DNA of 64,000 bases from Zeugodacus cucurbitae (taxonomy: Eukaryota > Arthropoda > Insecta > Diptera > Tephritidae): NCBI RefSeq assembly GCF_028554725.1, contig NC_071667.1, forward strand, positions 12,569,501 through 12,633,500, in the 5' to 3' direction. Under the pieces are notes generated by a model that was given only the letters and a program-made list of their open reading frames with translations, was not told the origin of the DNA and searched no databases. Of the stretch, positions 23,048 to 36,155 are shown in pieces. A program made the translations under genes and the position numbers. How positions within the stretch are numbered: the first letter of the stretch is position 1; every line of letters begins with the position of its first letter.

Positions 23048-26000
23048 TAAATTCATACAAAGTGCTCATTAGCTTGCGCACAATCAGCGACAGCCATCAG
23101 AAAGTAAAGCACAATTTTTTTGGTCTGCACATTTTGCTAACCAAACATAAAGTGCTTATTAATTTCAACTTAGACACAATGTATAATACAATAAATATAC
23201 AAGTAGAGCATGTATATGAGTATATAGCGTGGAAAAAAGAACGCCAATGACAGTGACATATACGAACGCAGGCATACGAGTGTTACGTGCCTCCACGACG
23301 AAAAAGTGTCGAGCTGACATTCGTCAACTTTAATTATAATGCGCTTTTGTGGCTGTCAGTCTCGTCAACCTGCAACAGTGAGTATGAAGAAAAAAAAAAC
23401 CGCCCGTTAGATAAATAACAAAGGCAACAAAAATGTGTAATACCATGGCATTAACAAAACGCTAAGCTTTAATTAAAACTCAATAAATCCCGGAGGTGAA
23501 ATGTGACCGAGAAATGCGGCACGAAAAGCGAAACTAACGGCTGTACAAATATGCTGGAGCAAATGTGCGAAGCGAACAAAAAAGCAGTAAAGTGTTTAAG
23601 AATAAAGTGTGTAAAGGAATAATCATTTATAAACGAGTTAACGAATATACGTGTGTGTGTGTGCGTGTGTACACTCTTTTGTATGCTTACATGATTGCTG
23701 GTGTATTTTGTATTCTGTTGTACTCCAACAGGATCACATCAATTCCCACAAGGAGACAAAGTAAACTCAACAAAAGCATTAACCACACATCAGCACTCAC
23801 ACAAATAACAACCAACAATGCGGCGTGCTGTTGATTGTAGTCGCATTGGCTGTTAGTGTTCCTGTTGTTGTCAGTGTTGTTGTAGTTGCTGTCGCAGCTG
23901 TCACATGTTGTGTTGGCAACAATGAGAAAAAATTGTTAAGCAGCAACTTTTCGTTGAACAACAATTGTGCACAAATCAACTATAATTAACACGCGGACAC
24001 TAGCGTTGAAACATACACACACCGGATCATATGCCATACACCATGGCGCATGTGTATGTGTGTGCGTGCGGCGAACTAAGCAACATTGCAACAAAGTCAT
24101 TTAAAGTAAGTAACTATTATTATAACATTAATTTACAAGCAATATTGTAGCTGTCAGACGACAATAATATACAAGCAGCAAAGATAACTACAACTACAAT
24201 AACAACAACAACTGCAATATTGTTTAGAAAAAAAAACAAAAACAACTACAACTGTTTGGGAATAGAGCCTGTTAGTTGTGAGTGACAAAGGCGCACACAG
24301 TTATTCATGTGTGTGTATGGATGTGTGGAGATATGTAGGTACCAAGAAAGTACCCAGTAAGCCCATGAAGCAATAATAATATGTGAGAATTTGAAAACAA
24401 AAAAAAGATTGGAAATGCTTAGCTTAGCACTTGAATTTGTTCAGAAAATCTACAGGCTGAGATTGGTTTATTATACCTATAATACTTTCCAAACCCTTTC
24501 TTTTTGTTATGGCCCAGCTAGCGCAAGAGCAATTAACTATCATGTAGTACGTCGATGATTAGCGCCTGGGTTGATCCTTGATTTGTGAAAATAAAATCTA
24601 CCGTGTGATCAAAGAGCGCTGCGATGCTGTTTACGGCGATTCTTATTCTTCCATGACGATTGTCAGTTTTTATTGAGCCACGCCCAGTGGTTCCGAAAAT
24701 ATAGAAACCCCGAATAGAAGGCCTTCACTTCATAGCAGTATTAACCATGGATTCACTGGTATAAACCAGAAACCAAGTCGAAATGGTGGACTGCACTCGG
24801 TGCTCCTGAAAAAGGCGTAGTCTGTTTTATCGGCCGTAAAGTTCACAAGGTGTGATATACTATTTGAAGAATGATAAAATGGTCGTAGGGATCTAATGGG
24901 AAGGCCCCATTTATCGAAGCGAAATATCGTTCTTCCACAATTATAACTCAACGGCTCACACTTCCGCCATCTCCACGTCCAAACTGGTTGTATTAGGTTA
25001 CGAACTGGTCCACATCCATAATATTCTACAGATTTGGCTCTGTGCCCTTTTATCTTGTTTCCAAAATTTTAAAAGTTACATGTCGAGCAGAAACTGCAGT
25101 TTATCGCCTCTACGGAGAGTTTTTTTTTTTAGACAGTTTAAAGAATTTGAAGTATCACAGGATCAAGTATGTATATAGAGATAAAAGGAGAGTTAGCATT
25201 TTTTATACAATTTTTGTTTTTTCTTTTATGTATTAATCGAACCGTATTCGTACAGAGAGTCTTAAATCTATTGTTCTAGCAAACTTAGACTTAAAGCTAC
25301 AGTATTTTTAAGTCGACCAAAACTTTTATATTCAACATCCTTTGAATATGTAAAAAAGTTCTGCTTACGAAGTTATTTGAAACTCGTTGGAGATACAAAT
25401 CTATAAGTAGACTCTAGATCACAGATATTTATTTGACTTCTTCAAAGTTGATTGATCCAAACAGTATTATGATTACTTATTTAGGGATTCCAGAGCATAA
25501 CACATGATTACGTTACTCATTGGGTTCGCTGTGACACACTACTCCCATAAATGTGGGAGAAAGTAAGAACTACTACAGAGCACAGCGCCACTACGTGGGG
25601 TTAGCTGAGCGATGGCTAATATGAATGTAACACACACAGGCATACATATGAGAGCGCATTAACCAGTATATATAACATTAAAAATAGCAACAACTATTTT
25701 ATAGTCATTTAGTTAGTAGTTAGTGTTGAGAGGATAAGAAAAAGCATAGAAACATATAGATCACAATATATTTGTATATCTGGTTGCTTGTCCCGTGTGG
25801 CAGGGAGCCGACAAAACGAATACTGATGAGTGAGTGAGTTAATAGCAGAAGCAACAACAACAACTACTGAAATCAGCAACATTAGCCCGGACAATAGAAG
25901 CGCCGAGTGTTGTAACGGAAAGTTTTGCTGATAGCGTGATGCGTAGTCTGTGGTTTGTTGTTGTTGATTTTAGTATTGTATGCTTTTTGTTGTGCGACTA

Positions 26001-26269
26001 TTTGTTTGTTGCTATTGTTGGTATTCAGCTCGATTTATTGCATTTTTTCATTCAACTAGTTTTTCGTTTTGTCCCCATGTGGTACTTTTATGCCCCTCTT
26101 TTTGTCTTTGGACTTTGCAATTGCACTTCTTCTTGTTTAGATACGTTTCGAAGTTTTGTTTGTGTAAATTAGAGCGCACCAGGAGCTTCAGCTTCCAGGA
26201 GCTCTTCAGCCACAGATTCAGAATTTCTAAAGCAGAGTAAATTTTCAGTTTATATGTTTTTTTAAGTCA
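23048..26269. other. Non-coding interval with simple repeats
   Basis: No gene is recognised. It holds a GT-rich tract at 23648-23672, GTT/CAA-rich DNA at 23835-23900, 24190-24260 and 25850-25870, and a CTCCCA/TGGGAG inverted repeat near 25542-25560. The stretch 24440-25030 contains short reverse-strand frames (such as 24730-24951) that could be an old element, but no motif is identifiable. Confidence 0.45.
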
Positions 26270-27049
26270 ATTACGTTGAGCAACACCAAAAGTTTCGTCA
26301 AGATCAGGAAGGACCTCTCCGAGCTGCTCGATATCAAACGAGGCTTCAGAAAGGGTGACTCACAACCGTGCGACATCAATCTATAGCTGGAAAAAATAAT
26401 ACGAGAGAAGGTACAATCTTCTATAGGAGTGTGCAACGGCTGGCGTACGCTGGTAATATTGATATCATTGGAAACAACAACCGTGCAATGGTTCCGTTTT
26501 TTACAGACTGTATAAGGAACGAAGCAAATGGGTCTGCTGGTGAATGATGACAAGACAAAATATCACTGTTGACAGTCATAACTTTGAAGTTGCAGATAAT
26601 TTCGTCTACTTGAGAACCAGCATTAACAACACCAACAATGACAACCTCGAAATCTAACGCAGAATCACTCTTGCCAACATGTCCATTTTTGAACTGAGTA
26701 GGCTCTCGACGAACCAGAATCAAACTCTACAAGCCGCTTATTAATAACTTCCTGATGTATGGCGCTGAAGCGTGGACGGTGACAATATCTGATGAATCGA
26801 CACTAGGAGTTTTGGAGGGAAAAGTTTTTACGCTGGCTACGTGATGTTGTCCGAATGGATGAAAACACTCCAACTTTGAAAGTGTTCGATGCAGTACCCG
26901 CTGGTGGAAGCTGCAAAGGAAGGCTTTCACTCCATTGGAAAGACCAGGTGGAGAGCGACCTGGTTACACTTCAGATTTCGAACTGGCGCCGAATTCCGAT
27001 GGAAAGAGAAGAATGGCGCGATATTATCTATTCAGCTATAGTCGGATAA
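26270..27049 (+). pseudogene. RTE-like non-LTR retrotransposon, 3' part, second copy
   Basis: Forward-strand copy of the family seen at 17.9-18.8 kb. Recognisable words are VRIRKDLSELLDIKRGF (26293-26352, a variant of the RT 'GvrQGcpLSp' approach), DCTIF-like 'GTIFYRSVQRLAYA' (about 26412-26457), GLLVNDDKTKY (about 26530-26562), TVDSHNFEVADNFVYL (about 26566-26613), RRITLAN, LPDVW, and a 64-codon intact tail starting MDENTPTLKVFDAVPAGGSC and ending REEWRDIIYSAIVG at a stop (27047-27049). The YADD box is damaged (AYAGN), so the catalytic aspartates are lost. Numerous stops and frame changes make it older than the 18-kb copy. Confidence 0.83.
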
Positions 27050-28138
27050 ACGGTTCATACCAACATATCTTATTGTTTATCTGCAGAGAAGTGCCTTTGG
27101 AGTGAAAATATTACCATTGAAATCGAATGTCAATGACTATATAAGATTCTTCATTCCCACGAAGCTATCGTCTTTTATACAGTGTAGGTCATACATAAGG
27201 ATTTCATTCCGACATTCCGTTACCTATAAAACGAAACGAACATTTCTTTTTCTAAGACTAGGTCCAGGGAACGAACTATCTTCGGGATAAGGTTTTAGGA
27301 TAAGGAAGCTTAGAAGACTGAAGGAGATGACTGTTATTATATTTAGTTTACAATAGAACGTAATTGGACATATGAAAGTAAAGTGCATTCCCTTGAATAT
27401 AAATTGTGACCGCTGAACTCCACATTGTTTTTAATAATTTTATTTTTAAGTTAATTAAAGTGTGACTATTCTCTGTGGTGAGAGATTTTTAAGTTTTTTG
27501 CATATGTTCAACACTATGCTTTATTTAATTACCTACTTTCTCCCATAATAAAAGCAACATAGTAATTGTCACTTCCTTCCATGCAAAAAATACTCTCCAA
27601 AGTGTTGGAAAAAAAGCTTTTAGGTTCGTAATTAAAAAGCTTTCAGTGCAAAAGCCAATACCGTTAATTCACAGAAGACCAACTAATATGAATTTGCCAA
27701 AAGAAGTGCTGTGCGGCAGAAAAACGGCAGTGGTTTGAGTGGTTTGGCGGCGAAACGCATGCAATTTTCAGAAAGTGTGGCTGTGCTTACACAACACCAA
27801 AGCCGCTACATGAAAAATGTCAAAGCGTTAATGTCATTTGGCCACAGCTTGTGTTACGACAAACGCCAACAAAGGCTTTCAAGGGAAAAATGTTGCGTTT
27901 TTAGTTGGTTGCAAGTCAAAAAAGAGATGAAAGAAAGAAGCGAAGTGCACTTTTTTCGTTTAATAATTAGATTTTCCGTACGCATCATGCGTGAATATTT
28001 GAGTAAAGGGTTTATCACGGCCGATATAAAGGAGTGGAATCGCTGGAAATTGCAAAGCGAATCAGCTCGCATGGGAGGGTAACCTAGCAACATTTGCGCC
28101 GGAGTGGAAACGTGTCTATGGCATATTCATAGACTTCG
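27050..28138. other. Non-coding interval; one unrecognised 123-codon open frame
   Basis: No recognised gene. A forward frame at 27711-28082 is open for 123 codons (MRQKNGSGLSGLAAKRMQFS at its start), lysine/arginine-rich, without signal peptide, membrane segment or domain that I can name. It directly precedes a LINE fragment, so it could be chance, a diverged mobile-element segment or a lineage-specific exon. Chance is most likely. Confidence 0.35.
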
Positions 28139-28640
28139 AGTGAGCTCACCAAACGCTGGAGAACAACCAGCACCTGTGCAGTAGCGAGGTCTTTCTGGCT
28201 TGCAGTGGATCGAAAACGGTTCTTCCAGCTGCTGTCGCTTAGGAAGGCTCATCTCTTGGCAATCAGTGGTGTGGTTACTGGTCCTTGTCCAGTAGGCACA
28301 CACGCGGTGAGGCTTAGTATCAAGTCAGGCGCTAGTTGCCAAAGCTGTTTGGAGGAAGGCGAAGAGCAATCATCCAAGCACTTCCTCCTTCAATGTCCAG
28401 CATTCGCCAGGTTTAGGATAAAGCACCTCGGTAGGCACATCTTCGGCGAACCCAGTGAAGTTACTGGAGTCGACATTAGTTGACTTAAGAAATTTATAAT
28501 AAAGTCCAAACGCTTTGTCGAATCATAAGGGTCTTAGAGATCCGTCAGGAGTATCCGGGTATCACAAAGGACTGTCGAATCTATCCAAGTGAGATTCTCT
28601 GGAGTAAGAGGAGATCTACCCCTTAACCTAACCTATAGTG
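28139..28640 (+). pseudogene. I/LOA-type non-LTR retrotransposon, C-terminal fragment and 3' UTR
   Basis: The frame reads ELTKRWRTTSTCAVARSFWL (28142-28201), LLSLRKAHLLAISGVVTG (28229-28282) and CPVGTHAVRLSIKSGASCQS (28288-28347), then CLEEGEEQSSKHFLLQCPAF (28348-28407). The C..C...H....C pattern is the C-terminal zinc finger of RNase H-bearing LINEs. The stop is at 28481-28483. The tail continues with a 3' UTR ending 'gatctaccccttaacctaacct' (about 28612-28633), a common end for these elements in flies. The RT and RNase H cores are absent through 5' truncation. It is a different subfamily from the copy at 20.6 kb, judging by the divergent finger sequence. Confidence 0.83.
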
Positions 28641-28713
28641 GTCGCATGTCAAAGCTTCTTTGCAATTAATGAGTAACAGTCACAAAACAAAATAATGAAT
28701 CAAAATATTATAT

Positions 28714-29549
28714 CTAACAAGTAAGGAAACACACGTAACATCAGGGTGTCAAGAAAATATTATATACCGAATTTTATTGAAATCTGTCGAGTAGTTCCTG
28801 AGATATGGTTTGTGACCCATAAGTGGGCGATGCCACGCCCATTTTCCATTTTGTAAAAAAATCTGAGTGCAGCTTCCTTCTGCTATTTATTCTGTAAAAT
28901 TTAGTGTTTTTAACATGTTTTGTTAGTGAGTTAACGCACTTTTAGTAATTTTTAACCAAAACTTTGTATAGGAGGTGGACGTGGTTATTATCCGATTTCT
29001 TTCATTTTTGGACTGTATTAAGATGTGGCTAAAACAAACGACTGCAGAAAGTTTGGTTTATACTGCTTTATTGGTTTGCGAGATATGTACAAAAAACCTA
29101 TTTGGTAGCGGTACCACGCCTATTTCCCCAAAAAGTTACAAAGTTACATCCCCTTCATAGTGCGATCCATCATACCAAATTTTATTTCCATAGCTTTATT
29201 TATGGCTTAGTTATGGCACTTTATGTGTTTTCGGGTTTCGCCATTTTGTGGGCGTGGCAGTGGTCCGATTCCGCCCATCTTCGAACTTAACTTTCTTATG
29301 GTGCCAAGGAACACGTGTTCCAAGTTTCATTAAGATATCTCAATTTTGACAAGTTACAGCTTGCACGAACGGACACACGGACAGACGGATAGACGGACGG
29401 ACGGACAGACAGACATCCGGATTTGAACTTTACTCGTCACCTGATCACTTTGGTATATATAACCTTATATCTAACTCGTTTAGCTTTAGCACTTACAAGC
29501 AGCCGTTACGTGGACAAAACTATAATACTCTCTTAGCAACTTTGTTGCT
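28714..29549 (+). mobile_element. DINE-1/Helentron-like repeat, 5'-deleted
   Basis: Starts with the family terminus aacaagtaaggaaacac at 28718-28733, then jumps directly to the central block at about 28742: 'gaaaatattatataccgaattttattgaaatctgtcgagtagttcctgagatatgg'. It continues collinearly through 'gtgggcgatgccacgcccat' (28824-28843), aggaggtggacgtggttatt, 'tttatggcttagttatggcac', a long (GGAC)n tract (29366-29415) and the 3' end 'actctcttagcaactttgttgc'. The last bases of the hairpin are lost. Confidence 0.82.
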
Positions 29550-32500
29550 TTTCTACTCAGGGCTTCTGAGATAACTCTATTAGTCATTCAGAAGTTATTG
29601 CAGGACCGAAACATCTTATGTTCATCTGCATGAGAGAGATAAAGGTGTCTAATTCATGGTGCTGTTAGAGCTTTCTAACACCGTCTCTATTCGGAGTTCG
29701 AACAAAAGGTAAATTATACTTAACTGAATGAAAAATAATACTCAAAATTTGCTCACAAATTCAAATATTTTACAGTTTATATAAATATACATATAACAGT
29801 TAGTTTGCAAACTATTTCGGTAGAGGTAAAATTCTGTTTCAGCCAAAAAACGCAAAAATGTGGTGTCGAAATGGAAGATGGTGATAATGTTAATTGTACT
29901 AGCCACACTAAAGTTGTGCACTTTGATGTTCTTCCACATTTCAGTGCGTTTGTTTGTGATCGTTTTGCAGTTGTTCGTGCTAATAAAGTTGATGTCGAAT
30001 GTGTACTGAAATTATGACATATTTTAACTTTCACCAAACACCAACAGACCGGTTGGACATTTAGCACGCTGCTATTATGAATAATTTAAGTGTCGGCATG
30101 ACACTGATTACTCGTACCAACTTATAAGTGAGGTTAGAAATACATCGGCATAAAATGAGCGTGAATTTCTAAACGTGGTTGCGCAAAGTTATATTAAAAG
30201 TACTGTTGATGATGGAAAAATTGAGCCTCATGAGAGAAGGAATGTAGGATTAATTCAGATCTAAAAGGAGCTTTTGCTAATGTACTGATACCCAATCGTA
30301 GATTTTTTTGGATTAAAGACGAACACTTAATCTAATTCTAACAAACTGGTTGCAGTGATTTTTTCTTTTAATAATTGAGTATAGCATTTTGACTGCGACG
30401 CTTATCCCAAAGCAAAAAAAAATCTGTGTAGTATATACTGGCTCGGCGACTAATTCTCAAATAAAGAGTTATTAAATTTTAAATTATTTACTTATTTTCA
30501 GGTTAATTGTTTACCTTTATTTCAAAATGACAGACGGAGAGTGTAGGCGAAAGAGTAAAGTTTATCAAAAACTTCAAAAGACATAACTGAACTTTTGACG
30601 TATAACAAAAACTGTCTGCTGCCAAGGAAAATATAAACATTTCCCTCGTAACTGGTACACATCATTATCTGGCATTTGTTTTTGTTTAGAAAAGTGACAG
30701 TTTGGACATTTTAACCCCGTCCCTCCGCTCCACCACTCACTTTGTTAAATGTTATTTTCTCATTTATTCACAAGTTGTTCTTGTTATAAAAGACGCTTTT
30801 GTAGTTGTTGCTGTTGCCGTTGTCGTTGTATTTCATGTCGAACAAATGAATACACAATGACAGCGCAGATTAGTTTACTTAAATTAATGGAATTTTACAC
30901 TAATAACACACAGCTGATGGGGTGAGTAGCTCTTATAAAGTCTATCTTAAGGCGCATCGACGCTATGAAGCTGTGTTAGTTGTTGTCTTATAGCTCTGCT
31001 TTTAACAGCAGTAAATGAATTGTACGCATAAATACAGGTGTGAAACTGCGCAGTAGGAATTTGAGTTTCTTGTTGTAATCACTTTGGTAGCCGTTTTGTC
31101 GTGCTGTTGGCTTAAATGACAGCTTATATGTATAATATTGTGCAACCCATTTACTTAAACAGTAATTTACCTAATAGCACAGCAGACGTGTTGTAGTAGT
31201 GTGTGCGTGATGAAATTGTCAATATTTTAAGATGATTTAGGCTTTATTCAAATTAGTAGAGATCACTTAATCCATCGGCTTGGCTGATTTCATTTGAGAC
31301 GCTTTGTGATATAATATACACACTACTGCTCTGTAGTCTACATTTGGAGTTAAAATGATATATATTTTGAGTACTTCATCATTCTGAGATTAAAATACTA
31401 ATTTCTTTGTTGGATCCTAATATGTTACGATAATCGGCCAAATATATTTTCAAGTTTGGCTGGTACATATATTGTTACCTGTAGATAATATTCTTAAGAG
31501 CAACATTGACTGTATGCACCTAGAAGATACTACATTAATCTGTGAATTCATTGTCAGGTATGTTATAAGTTACATAGACAGACGTTTTCAAATTTTTTTA
31601 AAAGCTTCAAAAGATTAGTTTATACATTTTCCGCAATAAAAAGCACTTTCGACACAAATCATCCTGCCCCTAAAACCAATATCAATCGAGGTTTGAGTTA
31701 CGAAAAACCACATAAAATATTTGTGTTAGTGAACTCCTTACATGAGGCACACACGTGCCGTGCACAACATCACTTGATATCAGTGGTGTAACAACGAATT
31801 ATCATGTAGGAAACGGCAGTTTCGTTTGAATTCAAAAGTACCTGTATGTGGGTTTTTAACCTTCAAAAACCATGTACATATATATGATCAAATTCTAAAT
31901 ACGGGTTTTCCTGAAACCATTAAAAAATATTTTTCGATAGTTTACAATATATGTTTATTTTCTACCACATTCACATGCACTTTGTTCCAGCTCATATTAG
32001 TTTTTCAAGGAGGGGTTCTACTAAGAGTGTCACGCCCACTTTTTTAAATTTTCAATTCTGAAAATGGTCTCTTTAATTTTTTCAAAAGTGTCTTTCCGTA
32101 TCCTATCTACTCAAATCGATCACAATTGTTAGTTTCGAAGAAATCTGTTATATTAATAATGGGTGTGGTTTGTTACTGATTTTGTAGTGCCTCGTTGTTG
32201 TTGCTTTTAATTTTTAAGTCACATTACCTTAACTCAACAATTTCTACTTGTTCACAATAGCTCCCAATGGTCTCTCCGAACGTGCGCTTCGATTGTTAGT
32301 GTTTTACCTGCAAAAAACCTTAGTCCTTTGTCCTTTCATGTTGTGCGCTAAGTTTGGCAACAAATTAATTTCCCCGGCGTATAAAATTTTTCAATATACA
32401 CACACATACAGGCAGTTTCGTGAGAGTGCCGAAAAGTGTGTGGAGTGAACTGTCTGCAGTCTGGCACAAAAGAGTGGGATATTGCGTACAAGGGTTGTGC

Positions 32501-35163
32501 TTTAAGCCTTTGATTTTCTTATGGTTTACTCTGATGCTCTCGTGTCGCCATTAAAAATCATTAAACATTCACACTGTGGCAGTGCACATCACAACCCTTC
32601 ACTGTAATTTTTTATGCTGCTTTCCTTTAGTTTAACTTCCATTTTTTGTGTTTTTTTTACAGTAACTTCGTAAAAGTTTTATGATTTAAAATTTAGTTGC
32701 CATACCAATATAGTGTGAGAATTAGAAATGCTAGACGCTCCAGCTCCATTTTATTCTTTTCTATTCTAAGACATCGCATAACTATCGCCGACACAACATT
32801 CGCCTTCGGGAGCTTATGCTTGGAAATTATACACTTTTTGCTTTTTCATACTTAGCCAAAGTGTGCTTGGTTGTTAGCGCCGTCTGTCTGTGGCTGTTGC
32901 AAATGACGCCAAAGCTTTTAAAATATGTTCAAAGTGAATTCATATGCGAGTGTGTCTACGTTTGAAAGGTGTAATTTGTGTTTGTGTCGGCGAAAATAAT
33001 TAATTTTCGATTTTTACCTTCAAAAAGTAGTGAAAGTGTAGAGTATACAATTTACTTGTGCATGCTTAATTATTACAAATGTAATATGTATGTTTGAATA
33101 AATTAAAATTTCATAAAATTAATTTTGAAAACAATATAAAATACATTTATGATACTATGGAAAACACTAGAGGTCCAGCGAGAAAGAAATGCTTAAAAAA
33201 AATATCAGATGTGAAAATTATATTTACTTAACTATTATTAGTTTTTTAATCAGCTACTCAAAGCTTTATAGCTCTAAATGAGTACAAACTTTCTTTGGTA
33301 CATGTATGTAGTTTCGTCTAAGGTAGCTTAGGCGTCAAGGCTTAAAATCTAAACTATAAAATTATAAAATTATTAAAACAGTTTTTGCTTAATTACTGGA
33401 CACAGATTTTATTATTTTTTATATATTTTTTTTAATATAACTTTTCAATCTCCTGATATGCTTTTATTTTGTAAAGCAGAAAACATTTTAATTTAATTAC
33501 TTTCCTTTTAGCAACTACAATCTAACTTCATGTCACTAAGCCACACACAGCATATCGAATCACTCATCAGCAGTTCTAGCCCTGACACAAATACACCTAC
33601 ACTCAGGCACACACACATATACTTATTCTAACTACTCTACTAGCAAACAAATTTGTAACACGCTATTCTATGCTGTTTTGTGATCGAGTGAGCGTTCATG
33701 ATTTCGCTTTTCCATGTACTTAACTTTTTCGACATTGCCAACTGGTTATTAGTCAACTTGTAAAAGTTTTGCTTAATTTATCAGTCTCTTTGAAGCGCGC
33801 AGCGAGGGTTTGGTTGAAAAAGGCGTAAAGTCAAATTGAAATTTCCGCCTGCGAATTGCAAACAAAATTGGCAAAAAAAAAAAGGAAATCAATGTAAATG
33901 CTTGTGTGTACGTGATTTTAACACACTTTTATCAACTTCACTTTGAAGCTTTCCAAATGGAGAGTATTAAAATTTGCAAAAAAAATACACAAGAAAATAT
34001 AGAGATTTGTGCCGAGTGCGTGTGTGTGATTCACCAGCTGATAGAGCATGGTTTGGCGTTTGCATGCGTTTGTCAAATCAGTTTCGAACATACGTGTGTT
34101 TTGTGTAGAGAGATTAGCACGTGACAACCAACACCCCTAAAACCCCTAAAATAACACGAGTGTATGAAAAAACACGCTAAAAGCTAGCGACATGTAAAAT
34201 GTGTCGCAAAAAAAAAGTGACACACTAAGTCTAACATCAGTGATATTGGCTGCTAACAACCGCTTTACAACTGTCACCTACAATTTACCTTACCTTTTTG
34301 CAAAGATTTTTGTAATTCGACACATTTTTGCCTGTCATGTTTGGTCCATAAATGTTAGCACGCTGTAATGCATGTAATTTACACGTTACGTTAGTGGGTG
34401 CTGGTTACAAACGAAGTGGCGGCGTTACCATCTAAGTCTCTACTAACATATCCGCGCCACTGTTGCATATGAGTAACATAAATTGAAGTTGTTCCACACA
34501 GCTACTTTTCGCTTGTAATGCGGCCAATAAGAGCAGACACTTAACGGCTTTATTTAATTAATTATGTATAGGGTTGTATATTAGGGTGGTACATATTTTG
34601 AGTTGTTAAATTAAAAAAAAAAAAATTGCAAAAATCACAAAACAAAAGTGTATGAATTATGCTTAAAAATCAGAGCTTCAAAAAAGTCGAAACTATATAT
34701 ATTAATACTGAAGATTGTATATATATATTAATATATATATTAATACTATTAATACTATTATATATTATTTACAGAAATATTTTAAAGATTGTTTCCTCTG
34801 AGTTCAAAAGATTAAAGCCATATGAAGAGCAATCTCGAAAACTAACTTCTATGAATTCAAAGATATGTGTGCATACACCATTTTGGTTTAAGTATCAAAG
34901 AAATAGTGAAGTAGTACTTATTAGTTTTGTATACAACTCTTAGGTATTAGATAAGAGACGCTCATGTAGCGAAGCAGCACTTTGCGGCTATCATAAATCT
35001 GTTAGTGTGAGATATTTCTCATATATATTAATATATTTCAGACGATTCCGGACTCCGGTTAACAGAGTGTATGCCGTTCAAGATCTTCAGTTTAGGAGAA
35101 AGTGTGAAAGATGCAAGATTCTTTTGTACAAGTCAAATATTTTTATGTGTAACTAAATCTTCA
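29550..35163. other. Long AT-rich non-coding interval
   Basis: No gene is recognised across 5.6 kb. Content: AT-rich DNA, small GTT clusters (30800-30825), a 'gtgtcacgcccactttttt' word at 32027-32045 that resembles the DINE-like family and may be a very old remnant, CA-rich DNA at 33590-33625, and an AT tract with ATATTA repeats at 34715-34765. Short open frames (such as 33906-34124 and 34659-34943) lack domains. Confidence 0.4.
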
Positions 35164-35249
35164 TTAACCCTTTCATGTCATAATTAAACTGGGCCTATTT
35201 AAAAATATGCAATGTTGCCTATAAGCAACAAATGACATGAAAGGGTTAA
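35164..35249. mobile_element. piggyBac-like MITE (86 bp including TTAA sites)
   Basis: Perfect inverted ends, TTAACCCTTTCATGTCAT at 35164-35181 and ATGACATGAAAGGGTTAA at 35232-35249, enclose 50 bp. If the outer TTAA on each side is the target duplication, the element is 78 bp with 14-bp inverted termini starting CCCTTT. TTAA target sites and a CCC...GGG terminus are the hallmarks of the piggyBac superfamily. It has no coding capacity and would need a transposase in trans. Inside the right end GTTGC and GCAAC form a second small hairpin (about 35213-35228). The termini match perfectly over 18 bp, so the insertion is probably young. Confidence 0.8.
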
Positions 35250-35600
35250 ATGAATTCATTGTTGTAATATGTGTAGTCTGAAATAAAGCATTTCGTGTTA
35301 TTTAGCCATACCAGCAATTACATTTAAATGTAAAAAATATAATTATGCCATTTACCTGGAGAAGCTTTTAAGATAAAAACAATATGGGATTGGTTAATGT
35401 AGGGTAACTTTATATAACATTTATAGGTATGCCGCGTTTGTATAAGTTTAAGTGATCTCGAAGAAAAGGATACCGTGATCTTTGTATCTTTACATTTCTT
35501 TCTCATTAAAAATGATAGGCCAAAGTAGAATACGATATTTTGATCGTATATTTAAGTGACTATACTTATTTCAGAATTTAAGTTATTTTAATAAAAGTAA

Positions 35601-36155
35601 AACAAGTAAGGAAGGGCTAAGTTCGGTTTGTACTCTCGAAATGTATTAATTTAATTTCAAGAAGAGAACATACAACTTGACTCTCATACTCGGCATATAT
35701 GTGGTATAAAGTCCATTAAAAGTTTGAAAACCCTAATATTAGGTATTTGAGAGCTAGGTGAAGTTATGACCCGATTTCACTCATTTTTGGCACGGATACA
35801 TATTATTAGAAGCAAAATATTCTCTCTGAATTTCTTCTGATCTTCTGATCTTATCTGAGAGACATACTTATATTTTCGGAAAAAAATTTATTCGAAGCTC
35901 TGAGGTTGTTATATTTGATACATGGGGCCAAGAAATACATGTACCAAGTTTCATCAAGATATCTCAATTTTTACTCAAGTAACAACTTGCACGGACGGAC
36001 AGACAGACATCCGGATTTCAGCTCTACTCGTCACTCTGATGACTTTTGTATATGTAACCATATGTATATCTCATTCGTTTCGTTTTAGGACTTACAAACA
36101 ACCGTTATGTGAACAAAACCATAATAATATTAGCAACTTTGTTGCGGGAGTATAA
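35601..36155 (+). mobile_element. DINE-1/Helentron-like repeat, large internal deletion
   Basis: The 5' terminus aacaagtaaggaagggctaag starts at 35602 and is followed by gttcggtttgtactctcg, in which the hairpin partner CCGAAC is lost. The 5' body words 'tatgtggtataaagtccatt' and 'gacccgatttcactcatttttggcacgg' follow to about 35920. The sequence then joins the 3' part (atacatgtaccaagtttcatcaagatatctc, ggacggacagacagacatccgg). The 3' hairpin is reduced to 'attagcaactttgttgcgggagtataa'. Roughly 900 bp of the family body is missing. Confidence 0.82.

Noticed and set aside
24440..25030. Possible old mobile element on the reverse strand
   Set aside because: Several semi-open frames but nothing recognisable.
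27711..28082. 123-codon open frame as a possible gene
   Set aside because: No recognisable domain, start context or splice structure; mentioned in the interval entry only.
34579..34592. tattagggtggt words here and at 63723 as ends of one element
   Set aside because: Similarity stops after about 14 bases and no partner end was found.
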